Shown: positions 17,413 through 26,268 of the stretch, piece after piece
Position numbering within the stretch: the stretch's first letter is position 1
Layout of the letters: each line of letters begins with the position of its first letter
NCBI GenBank assembly: GCA_903877385.1
Contig: CAIRDP010000022.1
Span: forward strand, 1-64,000
Direction of reading: 5' to 3'
DNA: 64,000 nucleotides
Origin: an uncultured Bacteroidales bacterium
GTDB taxonomy: Bacteria; Bacteroidota; Bacteroidia; Bacteroidales; FEN-979
The notes under the pieces: generated by a model
Told to the model about the DNA's origin: nothing
The model's input: the letters and a program-made list of their open reading frames with translations, nothing else
Database searches by the model: none
Made by a program: the position numbers and the translations under genes

Positions 17413-18201
17413 GTGAAAATTGAGTTCTGTAAATACCATGGCAACGGGAATGATTTTATCATCGTGGATAATCGTTCCAGGCAAATAAACCCCGGGTCCG
17501 GACAGATTGCTTTTCTTTGCGACAGGCATTTCGGAATTGGGGCCGACGGGTTTATGCTCCTCGAAGACCAGGAGGGGTATGATTTCTCGCTGAAATACTA
17601 TAATTGCGATGGAAATGAAAGCACAATGTGCGGGAACGGCGGCCGTTGCATGACAGCTTATGCAAATGCGCTGGGGATCATTAAAAACAAGGCGGCATTC
17701 GTTGCAATCGACGGTGACCATGAAGCTGAGATCCTGTCACAAAACGGGTCAGAATGCATGGTCAGGCTGAAGATGAAAGATACGGTGCCGGGACAAAAAT
17801 TTGATGACGGATACCTGATTGACACCGGCTCCCCTCATTTCGTGAAATTTGTTCCGGATGCGGGGGCGGTTGATGTTGAGGTTGAAGGCAGGGCCCTGAG
17901 GAATGACAGGAGATTCGCAAAAGGGGGATGCAATGTGAATTTCGTGGAAATATCATCCGCAGTCATTAAAGTAAGGACCTATGAACGGGGAGTGGAACAC
18001 GAAACCCTGTCGTGCGGAACCGGTGTTACTGCTTCGGCCCTGATCACAGCTTTAACAAACAAGGAAAATCCCGGCTTTTATATGCTAAGTACGCTGGGGG
18101 GGGATTTTAAAGTTCATTTTCACAGTTCGGATGCGGGATTTACCGAAGTTTATCTCGAAGGTCCGGCTGTTTGTGTTTTCAAAGGAGAGATAACAATTTA
18201 A
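17413..18201 (+). CDS. dapF: Diaminopimelate epimerase
   Basis: DapF converts LL- to meso-diaminopimelate, for lysine and meso-DAP peptidoglycan. The 262-residue protein opens with KYHGNGNDFI and has both catalytic cysteines: Cys73 in NESTMCGNGGR and Cys201 in ETLSCGTGVTA. The two-fold pseudo-symmetric alpha/beta domains are complete. The start is GTG at 17413, placed right behind a -7 box; no in-frame ATG fits. The next gene follows by 7 bases, so dapF probably heads a plus-strand operon that runs through at least mltG. Confidence 0.97.
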   Translation: MKIEFCKYHGNGNDFIIVDNRSRQINPGSGQIAFLCDRHFGIGADGFMLLEDQEGYDFSLKYYNCDGNESTMCGNGGRCMTAYANALGIIKNKAAFVAIDGDHEAEILSQNGSECMVRLKMKDTVPGQKFDDGYLIDTGSPHFVKFVPDAGAVDVEVEGRALRNDRRFAKGGCNVNFVEISSAVIKVRTYERGVEHETLSCGTGVTASALITALTNKENPGFYMLSTLGGDFKVHFHSSDAGFTEVYLEGPAVCVFKGEITI

Positions 18202-18208
18202 ACGGGTA

Positions 18209-18754
18209 ATGGAATACGAAATTCTGAAAGGAAAAAGATTGCAGTTACGGGCGGTGGAACTATCCGATATTGATCTTCTGTATAAATGGGAGAATGATCC
18301 CTCGATATGGAAAATCAGCAGTACCATAACACCTTATTCGCGGTTCCAGATCGAGGAATATGTAATGAATGTGCAGAACGACATTTATGCTTCAAAACAA
18401 TTAAGGCTGATGGCTGTGGGCCATAGCGGGGAAATCAAGGGGAAAAGCATAGGGGCTATCGACCTGTTTGATTTTGATCCTTATCATCTCAGGGCCGGGA
18501 TCGGTATCCTCCTGAGGGAGGAATTCAGGGGTAACGGTTATGCCTCCGAAGCTCTTGAGATTCTTATAAAGTACGCATTCGGGATCTTAAATCTCAGGCA
18601 GTTGTATAGCAATGTAACTCCAATAAACACTGCCAGTATTTCGCTGTTTGAAAAGTGCGGATTTGAACGCTGCGGTATTAAAAAAGACTGGGTCAGGAGC
18701 GGAAGCAGCTGGATGGAAGAATGGATGTTCCAATTGATCAGGCCCAAAGATTAA
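18209..18754 (+). CDS. GNAT family N-acetyltransferase (RimL/SpeG-like)
   Basis: A 181-residue GCN5-type acetyltransferase of the RimJ/RimL/SpeG branch. It has the start pattern LKGKRLQLRAVELSDIDLLYKWENDPSIW, a central acetyl-CoA-binding loop (GIGILLREEFRGNGYASEALEIL) and the late NTASISLFEKCGFERCG segment. It would transfer an acetyl group to an amine such as a polyamine, amino sugar or protein N-terminus; the substrate is not determinable. It follows dapF by 7 bases and precedes mltG by 21. Confidence 0.92.
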   Translation: MEYEILKGKRLQLRAVELSDIDLLYKWENDPSIWKISSTITPYSRFQIEEYVMNVQNDIYASKQLRLMAVGHSGEIKGKSIGAIDLFDFDPYHLRAGIGILLREEFRGNGYASEALEILIKYAFGILNLRQLYSNVTPINTASISLFEKCGFERCGIKKDWVRSGSSWMEEWMFQLIRPKD

Positions 18755-18775
18755 GTAAAACAAGATTTTCGATTG

Positions 18776-19846
18776 ATGAATTCTGCAAACCGTGAATCAC
18801 TCTGCCACAGAAACCAGAGTTATATTGCCCCGATTACAGTTTCACTCATTACAATCCTGCTGCTGGGATTTTTTTCTTTAAGGTTTTATCATTTCGTTAA
18901 ATCTCCGAATGTGAGCCTGAAAGGAAAAGCCAGTACTTACCTGTACATTCCTACCGGAACCGATTTCAGGGGTTTGCTGGGCATTATGAAACGGAGGGAG
19001 ATACTGAAGAATAAGAAAGGGTTCATCTTCGTTTCTGCAAGGAAGCATTACGATGCAAGGGTTAAAGCCGGGAAATACCTTCTCAGGGCCGGGATGAGCA
19101 ACAATGAACTTGTCAATCTTTTAAGATCGGGCAAGCAGGTTCCCGTGAGGCTAAATATCCAGAGTGCAAGATCCGTAGCGGAGCTCGCGGGAAAACTCAG
19201 CCACCAGGTCGAGGCGGATTCGGCCAGCCTGATGAAACTCTTCAATGATCCGTTATGCCTGCAACAATTCGGGATTGATCCTGATAACGTATTTGTGCTC
19301 TTTTTGCCCAACACTTATGAGATTTTCTGGAATACTTCGGCTTCACAGCTGTTATGGAAAATGAGCCTGGAACAAAAATCATTCTGGAATCCGGTTCGCA
19401 GGCAGCAGCTCAGTGCGACAGGACTGGATATTAACCAGGTTGTGACTATCGCTTCGATTGTTGACAAAGAGACGAACAAGGATTCGGAGAAACCCGACAT
19501 TGCCGGGGTCTATATTAACAGGCTTCATAAAGGGTGGCCATTGCAGGCCGACCCTACGGTAATTTATGCCTGTGGGGATTACAGTATCAGGAGACTCAAC
19601 GTACAACTTCTGAAGACAGAGTCAAGATATAATACATACCTGCATACGGGGCTTCCTCCAGGCCCCATCTGCATTCCTTCGGTCAGTTCAATTGACGCTG
19701 TTTTAAATTTCAGAAATCACAAATACATGTATTTCTGTGCGAAGGATGATCTTTCGGGATATCACAACTTCGCTGCCGACCTTGCCGGGCATATGCGGAA
19801 TGCAAAGAATTACCAGAAAGCCCTTGACCATTTAAACATCAAATAG
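18776..19846 (+). CDS. mltG: Endolytic murein transglycosylase
   Basis: MltG cleaves nascent glycan strands endolytically and ends their synthesis. The 356-residue protein has one N-terminal membrane segment (residues ~17-36), a LysM-like/YceG N-domain (IPTGTDFRGLLGIM), the LPNTYEIFW motif and the active-site region with catalytic Glu232 (ASIVDKETN), followed by VYINRLHKGWPLQADPTVIYA and TGLPPGPICIPS. The start is ATG at 18776; the TTG just before it was ignored. It works at the cytoplasmic membrane, facing the periplasm, and sits with dapF, a good match for wall metabolism. Confidence 0.95.
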   Translation: MNSANRESLCHRNQSYIAPITVSLITILLLGFFSLRFYHFVKSPNVSLKGKASTYLYIPTGTDFRGLLGIMKRREILKNKKGFIFVSARKHYDARVKAGKYLLRAGMSNNELVNLLRSGKQVPVRLNIQSARSVAELAGKLSHQVEADSASLMKLFNDPLCLQQFGIDPDNVFVLFLPNTYEIFWNTSASQLLWKMSLEQKSFWNPVRRQQLSATGLDINQVVTIASIVDKETNKDSEKPDIAGVYINRLHKGWPLQADPTVIYACGDYSIRRLNVQLLKTESRYNTYLHTGLPPGPICIPSVSSIDAVLNFRNHKYMYFCAKDDLSGYHNFAADLAGHMRNAKNYQKALDHLNIK

Positions 19847-19868
19847 CAGGCCCTTGTAAACTACGGAG

Positions 19869-20783
19869 ATGAGATTGTGGTTATTGTTCATAGGGCTTTT
19901 TGTATCCCTGGAAGTTTACAGCCAGGACAGCATTCCCTATCATTCTCTGAGGACGGATACCGCAGTAGTACGGAAAGGCAGGCTGGCAGCGGTTTTATCG
20001 GTACAGGGAGCGCTTTACATAGGAAGCCTTGGGGGACTTTACTTCCTGTGGTATAAGAATTATCCCCAGAGCAGTTTCCATTTCTTCAATGATAATAATG
20101 AGTGGCTTCAGATGGACAAATGCGGCCATGCGACTACATCGTATTATATCAGCATGGTCGGTAACTGGTCGTACCGATGGGCCGGGCTGAGCAAGACACA
20201 ATCGGCCTGGTACGGGGGCTTGCTTGCCGAAGCCTACATGCTTAATATCGAGATACTCGACGGTTTTTCGTCGGAATGGGGCTTTTCGCCAGGAGATTTC
20301 ACAGCCAATACCCTGGGGGCTGCGATCTTCGTAAGCCAGCAACTTATCTGGGACGAGCAAAGATTCAGGCTGAAATTTTCATTTCACCAGACGACATACC
20401 CGGTTTATAACCCCGAACAGTTGGGATCAAACCTTATCCAGCAGATCCTGAAAGATTATAACGGGCAGAGTTACTGGTTATCGGGGAACATAAGTTCCTT
20501 CCTGCCAAAAACAAGCAGATTCCCTAAATGGCTGAATATGGCCTTCGGTTACGGAGCCGGGGGTATGACAGGAGCCTCGGCAAACGTAACCGGTCAGAAT
20601 ATCCCTCCCCAGCAAAGGTACCGCAGGTTCATGCTTTCGGTAGATGTTGACCTTACCCGCATACCGACTCACTCAAAAACCCTTAAAGCCATATTAACGG
20701 TTTTAAGCTTTATCAAGATCCCTGCTCCTGCAATTGAATATAACACCCTGGGGAATTTCAGATTCTATCCGCTGTATTATTAA
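19869..20783 (+). CDS. DUF2279 family envelope protein
   Basis: A 304-residue protein with a signal peptide (ending VYSQD) and the conserved DUF2279 core: FHFFNDNNEWLQMDKCGHATTSYYIS, ILDGFSSEWGFSPGDFTANTLGA and IWDEQRFRLKFSFH. The family is common in Bacteroidota and related to YfiM; no activity is established. The conserved Asp/His/Lys pattern near DKCGH may be functionally important, but that is inference. It follows mltG by 22 bases and is likely in the same operon. Confidence 0.85.
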   Translation: MRLWLLFIGLFVSLEVYSQDSIPYHSLRTDTAVVRKGRLAAVLSVQGALYIGSLGGLYFLWYKNYPQSSFHFFNDNNEWLQMDKCGHATTSYYISMVGNWSYRWAGLSKTQSAWYGGLLAEAYMLNIEILDGFSSEWGFSPGDFTANTLGAAIFVSQQLIWDEQRFRLKFSFHQTTYPVYNPEQLGSNLIQQILKDYNGQSYWLSGNISSFLPKTSRFPKWLNMAFGYGAGGMTGASANVTGQNIPPQQRYRRFMLSVDVDLTRIPTHSKTLKAILTVLSFIKIPAPAIEYNTLGNFRFYPLYY

Positions 20784-20825
20784 CGACATTTTTTGTAACT
20801 TTACTCATTGATAAAATCCTCTTTT

Positions 20826-21194
20826 ATGGAAGAGCAAGCTTTTAATTCAAAGCCGGGCGGAGATGCAGGGAATAGCGCGTTCATACAGCAAAATCTCCCA
20901 AATGCAAACACCATCCTGGTTTTAGGTATCCTTTCAATTGTGTTTTGCTGGTGGAAGCTGATCTCCTTTGCAGGAATAATCATGGGAATAATAACCCTGG
21001 TGCTTGCAAGGAAGGAGATTATGCTGTTTAATGCGGCTCCACAGAATTACACGATCAGTTCACTGAACAATGTGAGGACCGGGAGGACCTGTGCGATAAT
21101 CGGACTTATCATCTCGGTTGTGATCTTTGTGCTGGCGGTATTGTTCCTGATCGGATTCCTGGCCACTCTGCCTTTCTGGGGGATGATCGGATAG
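20826..21194 (+). CDS. Small membrane protein, DUF4190/CCC-motif-like
   Basis: A 122-residue protein with two clear hydrophobic regions, residues about 30-60 and 85-122, separated by a short cytoplasmic loop (LARKEIMLFNAAPQNYTISSLNNVRTGR). This matches small Bacteroidota proteins with a hydrophilic N-terminus and a DUF4190-like or 'CCC motif' helix pair; the match is by pattern only. The ATG at 20826 was chosen over the TTG at 20808. It sits 3 bases upstream of nnrE-nnrD, so co-translation is likely. Confidence 0.7.
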   Translation: MEEQAFNSKPGGDAGNSAFIQQNLPNANTILVLGILSIVFCWWKLISFAGIIMGIITLVLARKEIMLFNAAPQNYTISSLNNVRTGRTCAIIGLIISVVIFVLAVLFLIGFLATLPFWGMIG

Positions 21195-21197
21195 AGC

Positions 21198-22718
21198 ATG
21201 AAAATACTTCCTGTTGAAAAGATTCGTGAGGCTGACGCATTTACCATTGCAAACGAGCCGATTGCCGACATAGACCTGATGGAGAGGGCGGCTACTGCAT
21301 GTTTCTCCTGGATAGCCGGGGAACTTGACACAAAAAGGAACATTCATGTGGTTGCCGGGACAGGCAATAACGGGGGCGACGGATTGGCCATTGCAAGGAT
21401 GCTTCAGCTGAAACATTTTCCGGTGCAGGTATACCTTGTGGGCCCACTGGAAAACCTGTCCCCTTCGTGCAGGACAAATTTCGAGCGCTTTAAGAATATT
21501 GCTCCGAAAAACATCACAATTGTTAATGGGTCCGGTTCTTTGCCCGTGATCAATCCCGGGGATGTCATTATCGACAGCCTTTTCGGCAGCGGTTTAAGCC
21601 GGCCGGCCGGGGGGGTCGCGGCAACTGTGATAAGGCATATCAATGAGTGCATGGCCCTGACAATTTCTATCGATGTCCCTTCGGGCTTGTTTTGCGACAG
21701 TTCTTATAAAACTGCAGAGAAGCCGGCGGTTGTTGAGGCGGACTACACCCTGTCGTTTTCGCCTCCCAAGCTGGCTTTCTTCTTTCCCGAGAATGACATT
21801 TACCTGGGTAAGTGGCAGTTGCTGGATATAGGTATCTCTGAGGAGTTTGTGGAGCTGACCTCTGTTAAAAATTATGTTCTCGACCGTCAGATGCTTGCCC
21901 CAAAGCTAAAAACACGAAACAAATTCGACCATAAAGGCACATTCGGGCATGCACTGCTAATCTGCGGGGGATACGGCAAAATGGGAGCTGCAGTGCTTTC
22001 ATCTCATGCAGCGATACGTTCCGGGGCAGGACTGGTGACTTTACATGCTCCCGCATGCGGCCTGACTGTTATTCAGACTGCAGTTCCCGAGGTTATGATG
22101 AGCATTGATAAAAATGAAATGCTTGTGAGCAGCATCCCTGATCTTGCTCCCTATACGGCAATAGGGACAGGCTGCGGCCTGGGCATGGGGGAAGAAACGC
22201 AGAAAGCCCTTAAACTCCTGATCCAGGAAGCAAATCAGCCCCTTGTGTTTGATGCAGATGCTATCAATATTATTGCCGGGAATAAAACCTGGCTGGGGTT
22301 CCTGCCAAAACACTGTATTTTCACCCCTCATCCTAAGGAATTTCAAAGGCTTGCCGGAAAGCATAAAGATGATTATGACAGGCTTCAGTTACAGAAGGAA
22401 TTTTCGTTCCGGAACCAGGCATACGTTGTCCTGAAAGGCGGGCATACTGTAATAACAACACCTGAAGGGGAATGTTATTTCAATTCCACCGGCAACCCGG
22501 GAATGGCAAGCGGGGGCAGTGGTGATGTTCTTACAGGAATGATAACAGGATTAAAGGCCCAGGGCTACACTTCTCTGGATGCCTGCCTGCTCGGGGTGTA
22601 TCTCCATGGTCTTGCCGGCGATTTTGCCTGCAAGGAAACCGGGGTGGAAGCCCTGATCGCAGGTGATATTATTAAACACATAGGAAAAGCATTTCAAATG
22701 TTGTATGGAAAATTTTGA
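21198..22718 (+). CDS. nnr: Bifunctional NAD(P)H-hydrate epimerase / dehydratase
   Basis: This 506-residue fusion repairs damaged NAD(P)H. Residues ~1-215 (YjeF_N) epimerise (R)- to (S)-NAD(P)HX, with motif GTGNNGGDGLAIARML. Residues ~225-506 form the ADP-dependent dehydratase, with GGYGKMGAAVLSS, a GTGCGLGMG segment, and NPGMASGGSGDVLTGMI near the end. It is cytoplasmic. Its last 14 bases overlap the start of the HD hydrolase gene, so the two are translationally linked. Confidence 0.96.
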   Translation: MKILPVEKIREADAFTIANEPIADIDLMERAATACFSWIAGELDTKRNIHVVAGTGNNGGDGLAIARMLQLKHFPVQVYLVGPLENLSPSCRTNFERFKNIAPKNITIVNGSGSLPVINPGDVIIDSLFGSGLSRPAGGVAATVIRHINECMALTISIDVPSGLFCDSSYKTAEKPAVVEADYTLSFSPPKLAFFFPENDIYLGKWQLLDIGISEEFVELTSVKNYVLDRQMLAPKLKTRNKFDHKGTFGHALLICGGYGKMGAAVLSSHAAIRSGAGLVTLHAPACGLTVIQTAVPEVMMSIDKNEMLVSSIPDLAPYTAIGTGCGLGMGEETQKALKLLIQEANQPLVFDADAINIIAGNKTWLGFLPKHCIFTPHPKEFQRLAGKHKDDYDRLQLQKEFSFRNQAYVVLKGGHTVITTPEGECYFNSTGNPGMASGGSGDVLTGMITGLKAQGYTSLDACLLGVYLHGLAGDFACKETGVEALIAGDIIKHIGKAFQMLYGKF

Positions 22719-23286
22719 AAGAGAAGAATTAGTAAACATGGTGCTTGCGCCGTATGTTCAGAAAGCAACGGCATTACGGGGTATTAAGCGTCACGTGGGC
22801 GGGAACCAGTTCAGGCATGCCCTGATGACTTACGCCATCCTAATTGATTATCATTATGTTGACCATGTTCTTTTAAAGGCGTCGGTAATCCATGATATTT
22901 TTGAGGATGTAAAATGTGTTACATTTGATGAAATAACGAACCTTGACAAGGATGGTCCGGCCGTACTGCAGCTGGTTCTTGAGGTGACCAAGAAGAAGGA
23001 AGAAAGCAAAGACGTTTACCTGGAGAGGTTGTTTGATAAAGGCAGTGAAAATGCTAAAATCCTTAAATGTGCCGACCGCATAAGCAACCTCACTGACCTT
23101 CACCCCGACATCTTTGACAGGGAATTTATCAGGAGGTATATTGATGAAACCAGGAAATGGGTCATCCCCATGGCCGAGCAGGTCAACAGGAACATGCTTT
23201 ATGAGCTTGAAGACCTTCTTGCCCGGAGAGAACTCCTTCTGAGTTTTGCAGCAACAATATGGCCCTTCAGGAAAAAGATTGATTAG
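22705..23286 (+). CDS. HD-domain hydrolase, RelA/SpoT- or MESH1-like
   Basis: A 193-residue single-domain HD protein. Metal-ligand pattern: His38 (FRHAL), His63-Asp64 in VIHDIFEDVK with Glu67/Asp68, and Asp124 in KCADRISNL. The HDxxED spacing is that of SpoT-type and MESH1-type (p)ppGpp hydrolases rather than general HD phosphatases, so a small alarmone hydrolase (or NADPH phosphatase, as reported for MESH1) is the leading guess. No synthetase domain is present. The 14-base overlap with the NAD(P)HX repair gene makes a nicotinamide-nucleotide link worth noting. Confidence 0.78.
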   Translation: MENFEREELVNMVLAPYVQKATALRGIKRHVGGNQFRHALMTYAILIDYHYVDHVLLKASVIHDIFEDVKCVTFDEITNLDKDGPAVLQLVLEVTKKKEESKDVYLERLFDKGSENAKILKCADRISNLTDLHPDIFDREFIRRYIDETRKWVIPMAEQVNRNMLYELEDLLARRELLLSFAATIWPFRKKID

Positions 23287-23351
23287 CAGGGATTGACCAA
23301 GGCCAGGTACCCGCGTTTACAAATAAAAATGAGGGGAATTGAACAAAAGTA

Positions 23352-25217
23352 TTAAACCAGGGCAACTTCCTCCAGCATATCATCTTCGACTTTCAGGTTA
23401 TCGATAATGAAATTCTGACGTTCGGGTGTGTTTTTTCCCATATAAAAGTTAAGAACCTCCTGGAAAGCCGAATCCTTTGTAAGAATCACAGGATCAAGAC
23501 GAACATTCGCCCCGATAAAATATTTAAACTCATCCGGGGAGATCTCGCCCAGGCCTTTAAAACGGGTGATTTCGGGGTTTGCTCCGAGTTTTTCGATGGC
23601 CGAAAGCTTCTCTGTTTCCGAATAGCAATAGATGGTTTTTTGTTTATTCCTTACCCTGAAAAGCGGGGTTTGCAATATGAACAGGTGGTTATTGCGCACC
23701 AGGTCAGGGTAAAACTGTAAAAAGAAAGTGAGCATGAGAAGCCTGATATGCATACCATCGACATCGGCATCAGTTGCAATCACGACATAATTATAACGCA
23801 GGTTTTCAAGCCCTTCTTCTATATTCAATGCCGACTGCAGCAGGTTGAATTCTTCGTTTTCGTACACAACTCTTTTGCTCAGGCCGAAACAATTCAGAGG
23901 TTTTCCTTTCAGGCTGAAAACCGCCTGCGTATTTACATCCCTTGCTTTTGTAATCGAGCCGCTTGCAGAGTCACCTTCGGTTATGAAAATACTTGATTCG
24001 TAACGCCTGTCATCATGATTATTGTAATGGATACGGCAATCCCTTAGTTTTTTATTATGAAGGCTGACTTTTTTAACGCTTTCCTTGGCGATCTTTTTGA
24101 TGTTGGCCCATTCCTTACGTTCTTTCTCGGACTGCATTATTTTCCGTAGCAGGGCTTCGGCAGTCTCGGGGTTCATGTAAAGGTAGTTGTCGAGGTACTT
24201 TTTCACAATATCCATTACATAATTCCTTATGGATTGCCCGTCGGGTTCTATGCTAACCGACCCCAGTTTGGTCTTGGTCTGGGATTCGAACACGGGATCC
24301 TGTACCTTGATGCTTAAAGCGGCTATCAGGGAAGCTTTTATATCATTGACGTCAAAATCCTTTTTATAAAACTCCCTGATCGTTTTGACCAGGGCTTCAC
24401 GGAAGGCGGCCTGGTGTGTCCCCCCCTGGGTTGTATGCTGACCGTTAACAAATGAATAATATTCCTCCCCGTACATTTCACAATGGGTGAATGCGAATTC
24501 GAGATCCCCTTCCTTAACATGAACAATGGGATACAGTTTGGGTGTATCGATGTAAGAGTTAAGAAGGTCGAGGAGGCCATTCTGGGAATAATAACGTTCT
24601 CCATTGAAGATCATGGTGAGACCGTTGTTCAGGAACACATAGTTCCACAGCATCTTCTGAATATATTCCGGAATAAAATGATATTTCCCGAACAGGTCCT
24701 CGTCAGGGGTAAAGCTCACTATAGTTCCGTTCCTGAGGTCACAGGGTTTGTCATTTTCATCATGGGTAAGATCTCCCCTTGAAAACTCGATGATCCTGGT
24801 AAGCCCGTCACGGATTGCCTGAACTTTAAAATAGGAAGACAGCCCGTTTACTGCCTTTGCTCCGACCCCGTTAAGGCCTACCGCCTTTTTAAATACCTTG
24901 GAGTCGTATTTTGCACCGGTATTGATCCTTGAGACACATTCAACAAGCTTTCCAAGGGGGATTCCCCGGCCATAGTCCCGCACGCAAACCTGCTGGTCCT
25001 TGATCGTAATCTCAATGGTTTTACCATAACCCATTACATATTCATCTATGGCGTTATCAACGATCTCCTTGATCAAGACATAAATCCCGTCGTCGGGAGA
25101 AGAACCATCGCCCAGTTTGCCGATATACATTCCAGGGCGCAGGCGAATGTGTTCCTTCCATTCGAGGGACCGTATACTATCTTCGTTATATACTTCTTCT
25201 TTGAACATGCTGAGCAT
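23352..25217 (-). CDS. parE: DNA topoisomerase IV / gyrase-type subunit B
   Basis: This is the ATPase subunit of a type IIA topoisomerase, about 621 residues. It has the GHKL ATP site ([38 protein letters not shown]), a transducer domain, and the TOPRIM region ([12 protein letters not shown], then [16 protein letters not shown]) ending in [16 protein letters not shown]. The ParE-like short C-terminus and [30 protein letters not shown] start suggest ParE rather than GyrB. I chose ATG 25217; ATG 25208 is also possible and an N-terminal extension to 25334 is unlikely. The partner parC is not adjacent in this window. Confidence 0.9.
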   Translation of the reverse strand: MLSMFKEEVYNEDSIRSLEWKEHIRLRPGMYIGKLGDGSSPDDGIYVLIKEIVDNAIDEYVMGYGKTIEITIKDQQVCVRDYGRGIPLGKLVECVSRINTGAKYDSKVFKKAVGLNGVGAKAVNGLSSYFKVQAIRDGLTRIIEFSRGDLTHDENDKPCDLRNGTIVSFTPDEDLFGKYHFIPEYIQKMLWNYVFLNNGLTMIFNGERYYSQNGLLDLLNSYIDTPKLYPIVHVKEGDLEFAFTHCEMYGEEYYSFVNGQHTTQGGTHQAAFREALVKTIREFYKKDFDVNDIKASLIAALSIKVQDPVFESQTKTKLGSVSIEPDGQSIRNYVMDIVKKYLDNYLYMNPETAEALLRKIMQSEKERKEWANIKKIAKESVKKVSLHNKKLRDCRIHYNNHDDRRYESSIFITEGDSASGSITKARDVNTQAVFSLKGKPLNCFGLSKRVVYENEEFNLLQSALNIEEGLENLRYNYVVIATDADVDGMHIRLLMLTFFLQFYPDLVRNNHLFILQTPLFRVRNKQKTIYCYSETEKLSAIEKLGANPEITRFKGLGEISPDEFKYFIGANVRLDPVILTKDSAFQEVLNFYMGKNTPERQNFIIDNLKVEDDMLEEVALV

Positions 25218-25290
25218 TGATGTTAAATCAAAATGGCATATTCCGGCTACCAGCCGCATATGCTTCCTTATCGATTTTAACAGATTGCCG

Positions 25291-25298
25291 CAAATATA
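25291..25298 (-). promoter_or_regulatory. -7 box TATATTTG upstream of parE
   Basis: An exact TAnnTTTG match on the minus strand, 74 bases before the chosen ATG at 25217. It argues against the longer reading frame that starts at 25334. Confidence 0.4.
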
Positions 25299-25409
25299 AA
25301 GGAATCTCAGTGCCTGCCCTGACGGATTTACCAAATATTATGGGAAAGTTATTCACAGAAGCAAGTATTTCTGTTATTTTGCATACAGTAATAATCTGAT
25401 CTTGCGCAT

Positions 25410-26189
25410 ATGGAACTAGTAAAAAATGAAATCAGGGATTCGATCGGGTGGATCACACTCAATCATGACGCCAAACGCAATGCATTAAGCCGTGCTCTTC
25501 TGAACGAATTACTCGAGGCATTGCACGAATTGGAACAGCAAAAGGTAAGGGTCATCATCCTAAGGGCTAACAAAGGAGCGAAAGTCTGGTCATCGGGTTT
25601 CAATATTGACGAACTGCCCCGTGACGGCAGCGACCCCCTGGCCTATGACAATCCCCTGCAAAAAGTAATACGGGCCATCATGAGGATCCCTATCCCGGTG
25701 ATAGCAATGGCCGAAGGAAGTATCTGGGGAGGGGCCTGCAATGTTGTTATTATATGCGACATCGTGATCGGGACCAAAGACACCTGCCTTGCGATAACGC
25801 CTGCTAAGATCGGGGTGCCTTACAATACGTCGGGGATACTGCAGTTCCTCGACATCATGGGTGCCCATATTGCAAAGGAGATGTTTTTCACTGCAGACCC
25901 GATATCGGCCGAAAAAGCCCACAGTCTTGGGATCATCAACCATATCGTCGAGGCGGAAGAACTTGAGAATTTCACCATTAAACTGGCCAACCGTATCATT
26001 GCCAATTCCCCTCTCAGCATCCAGGTCATCAAGGAGCAGCTCAATATTTTAGGAAATTCCTTACCCATCTCACCCTCAGTGTTTGAGCATATTGACATGC
26101 TCAGGGGGAAAGCCGGGACCAGCACCGACTATATCGAAGGGATAAGGTCTTTTTATGAAAAGAGAAAGCCGATCTTTATAGGTGAGTGA
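25410..26189 (+). CDS. scpB: Methylmalonyl-CoA decarboxylase
   Basis: A 259-residue crotonase-fold enzyme very close to E. coli ScpB, which decarboxylates methylmalonyl-CoA to propionyl-CoA. Shared ScpB motifs: SGFNIDELPRDGSDPLAYDNPL, an oxyanion stretch AEGSIWGGACNVVIICD, ITPAKIGVPYNTSGI, the GIINHIVEAEELE segment and the final KRKPIFIGE. It lacks the usual enoyl-CoA hydratase Glu pair, as ScpB does. It is a single-gene unit here, with no mutase or epimerase beside it. ATG 25410 fits the N-terminal MELVKNEIRD. Confidence 0.9.
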   Translation: MELVKNEIRDSIGWITLNHDAKRNALSRALLNELLEALHELEQQKVRVIILRANKGAKVWSSGFNIDELPRDGSDPLAYDNPLQKVIRAIMRIPIPVIAMAEGSIWGGACNVVIICDIVIGTKDTCLAITPAKIGVPYNTSGILQFLDIMGAHIAKEMFFTADPISAEKAHSLGIINHIVEAEELENFTIKLANRIIANSPLSIQVIKEQLNILGNSLPISPSVFEHIDMLRGKAGTSTDYIEGIRSFYEKRKPIFIGE

Positions 26190-26243
26190 CAGATCAAAAT
26201 AAGGTTTTTACCGATATATGTTTTATCGGGAGGAAGAAACATA

Positions 26244-26251
26244 TATTTTTG
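26244..26251 (+). promoter_or_regulatory. -7 box TATTTTTG for the beta-helix gene
   Basis: An exact TAnnTTTG match 18 bases before the ATG at 26269. It supports that start over the upstream in-frame codon at 26218. Confidence 0.5.
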
Positions 26252-26268
26252 GGGAAAATCTGAAAAGC

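Noticed and set aside
25218-25334. N-terminal extension of parE to 25334
   Set aside because: No homology in the extension, and a promoter-like -7 box sits inside it.
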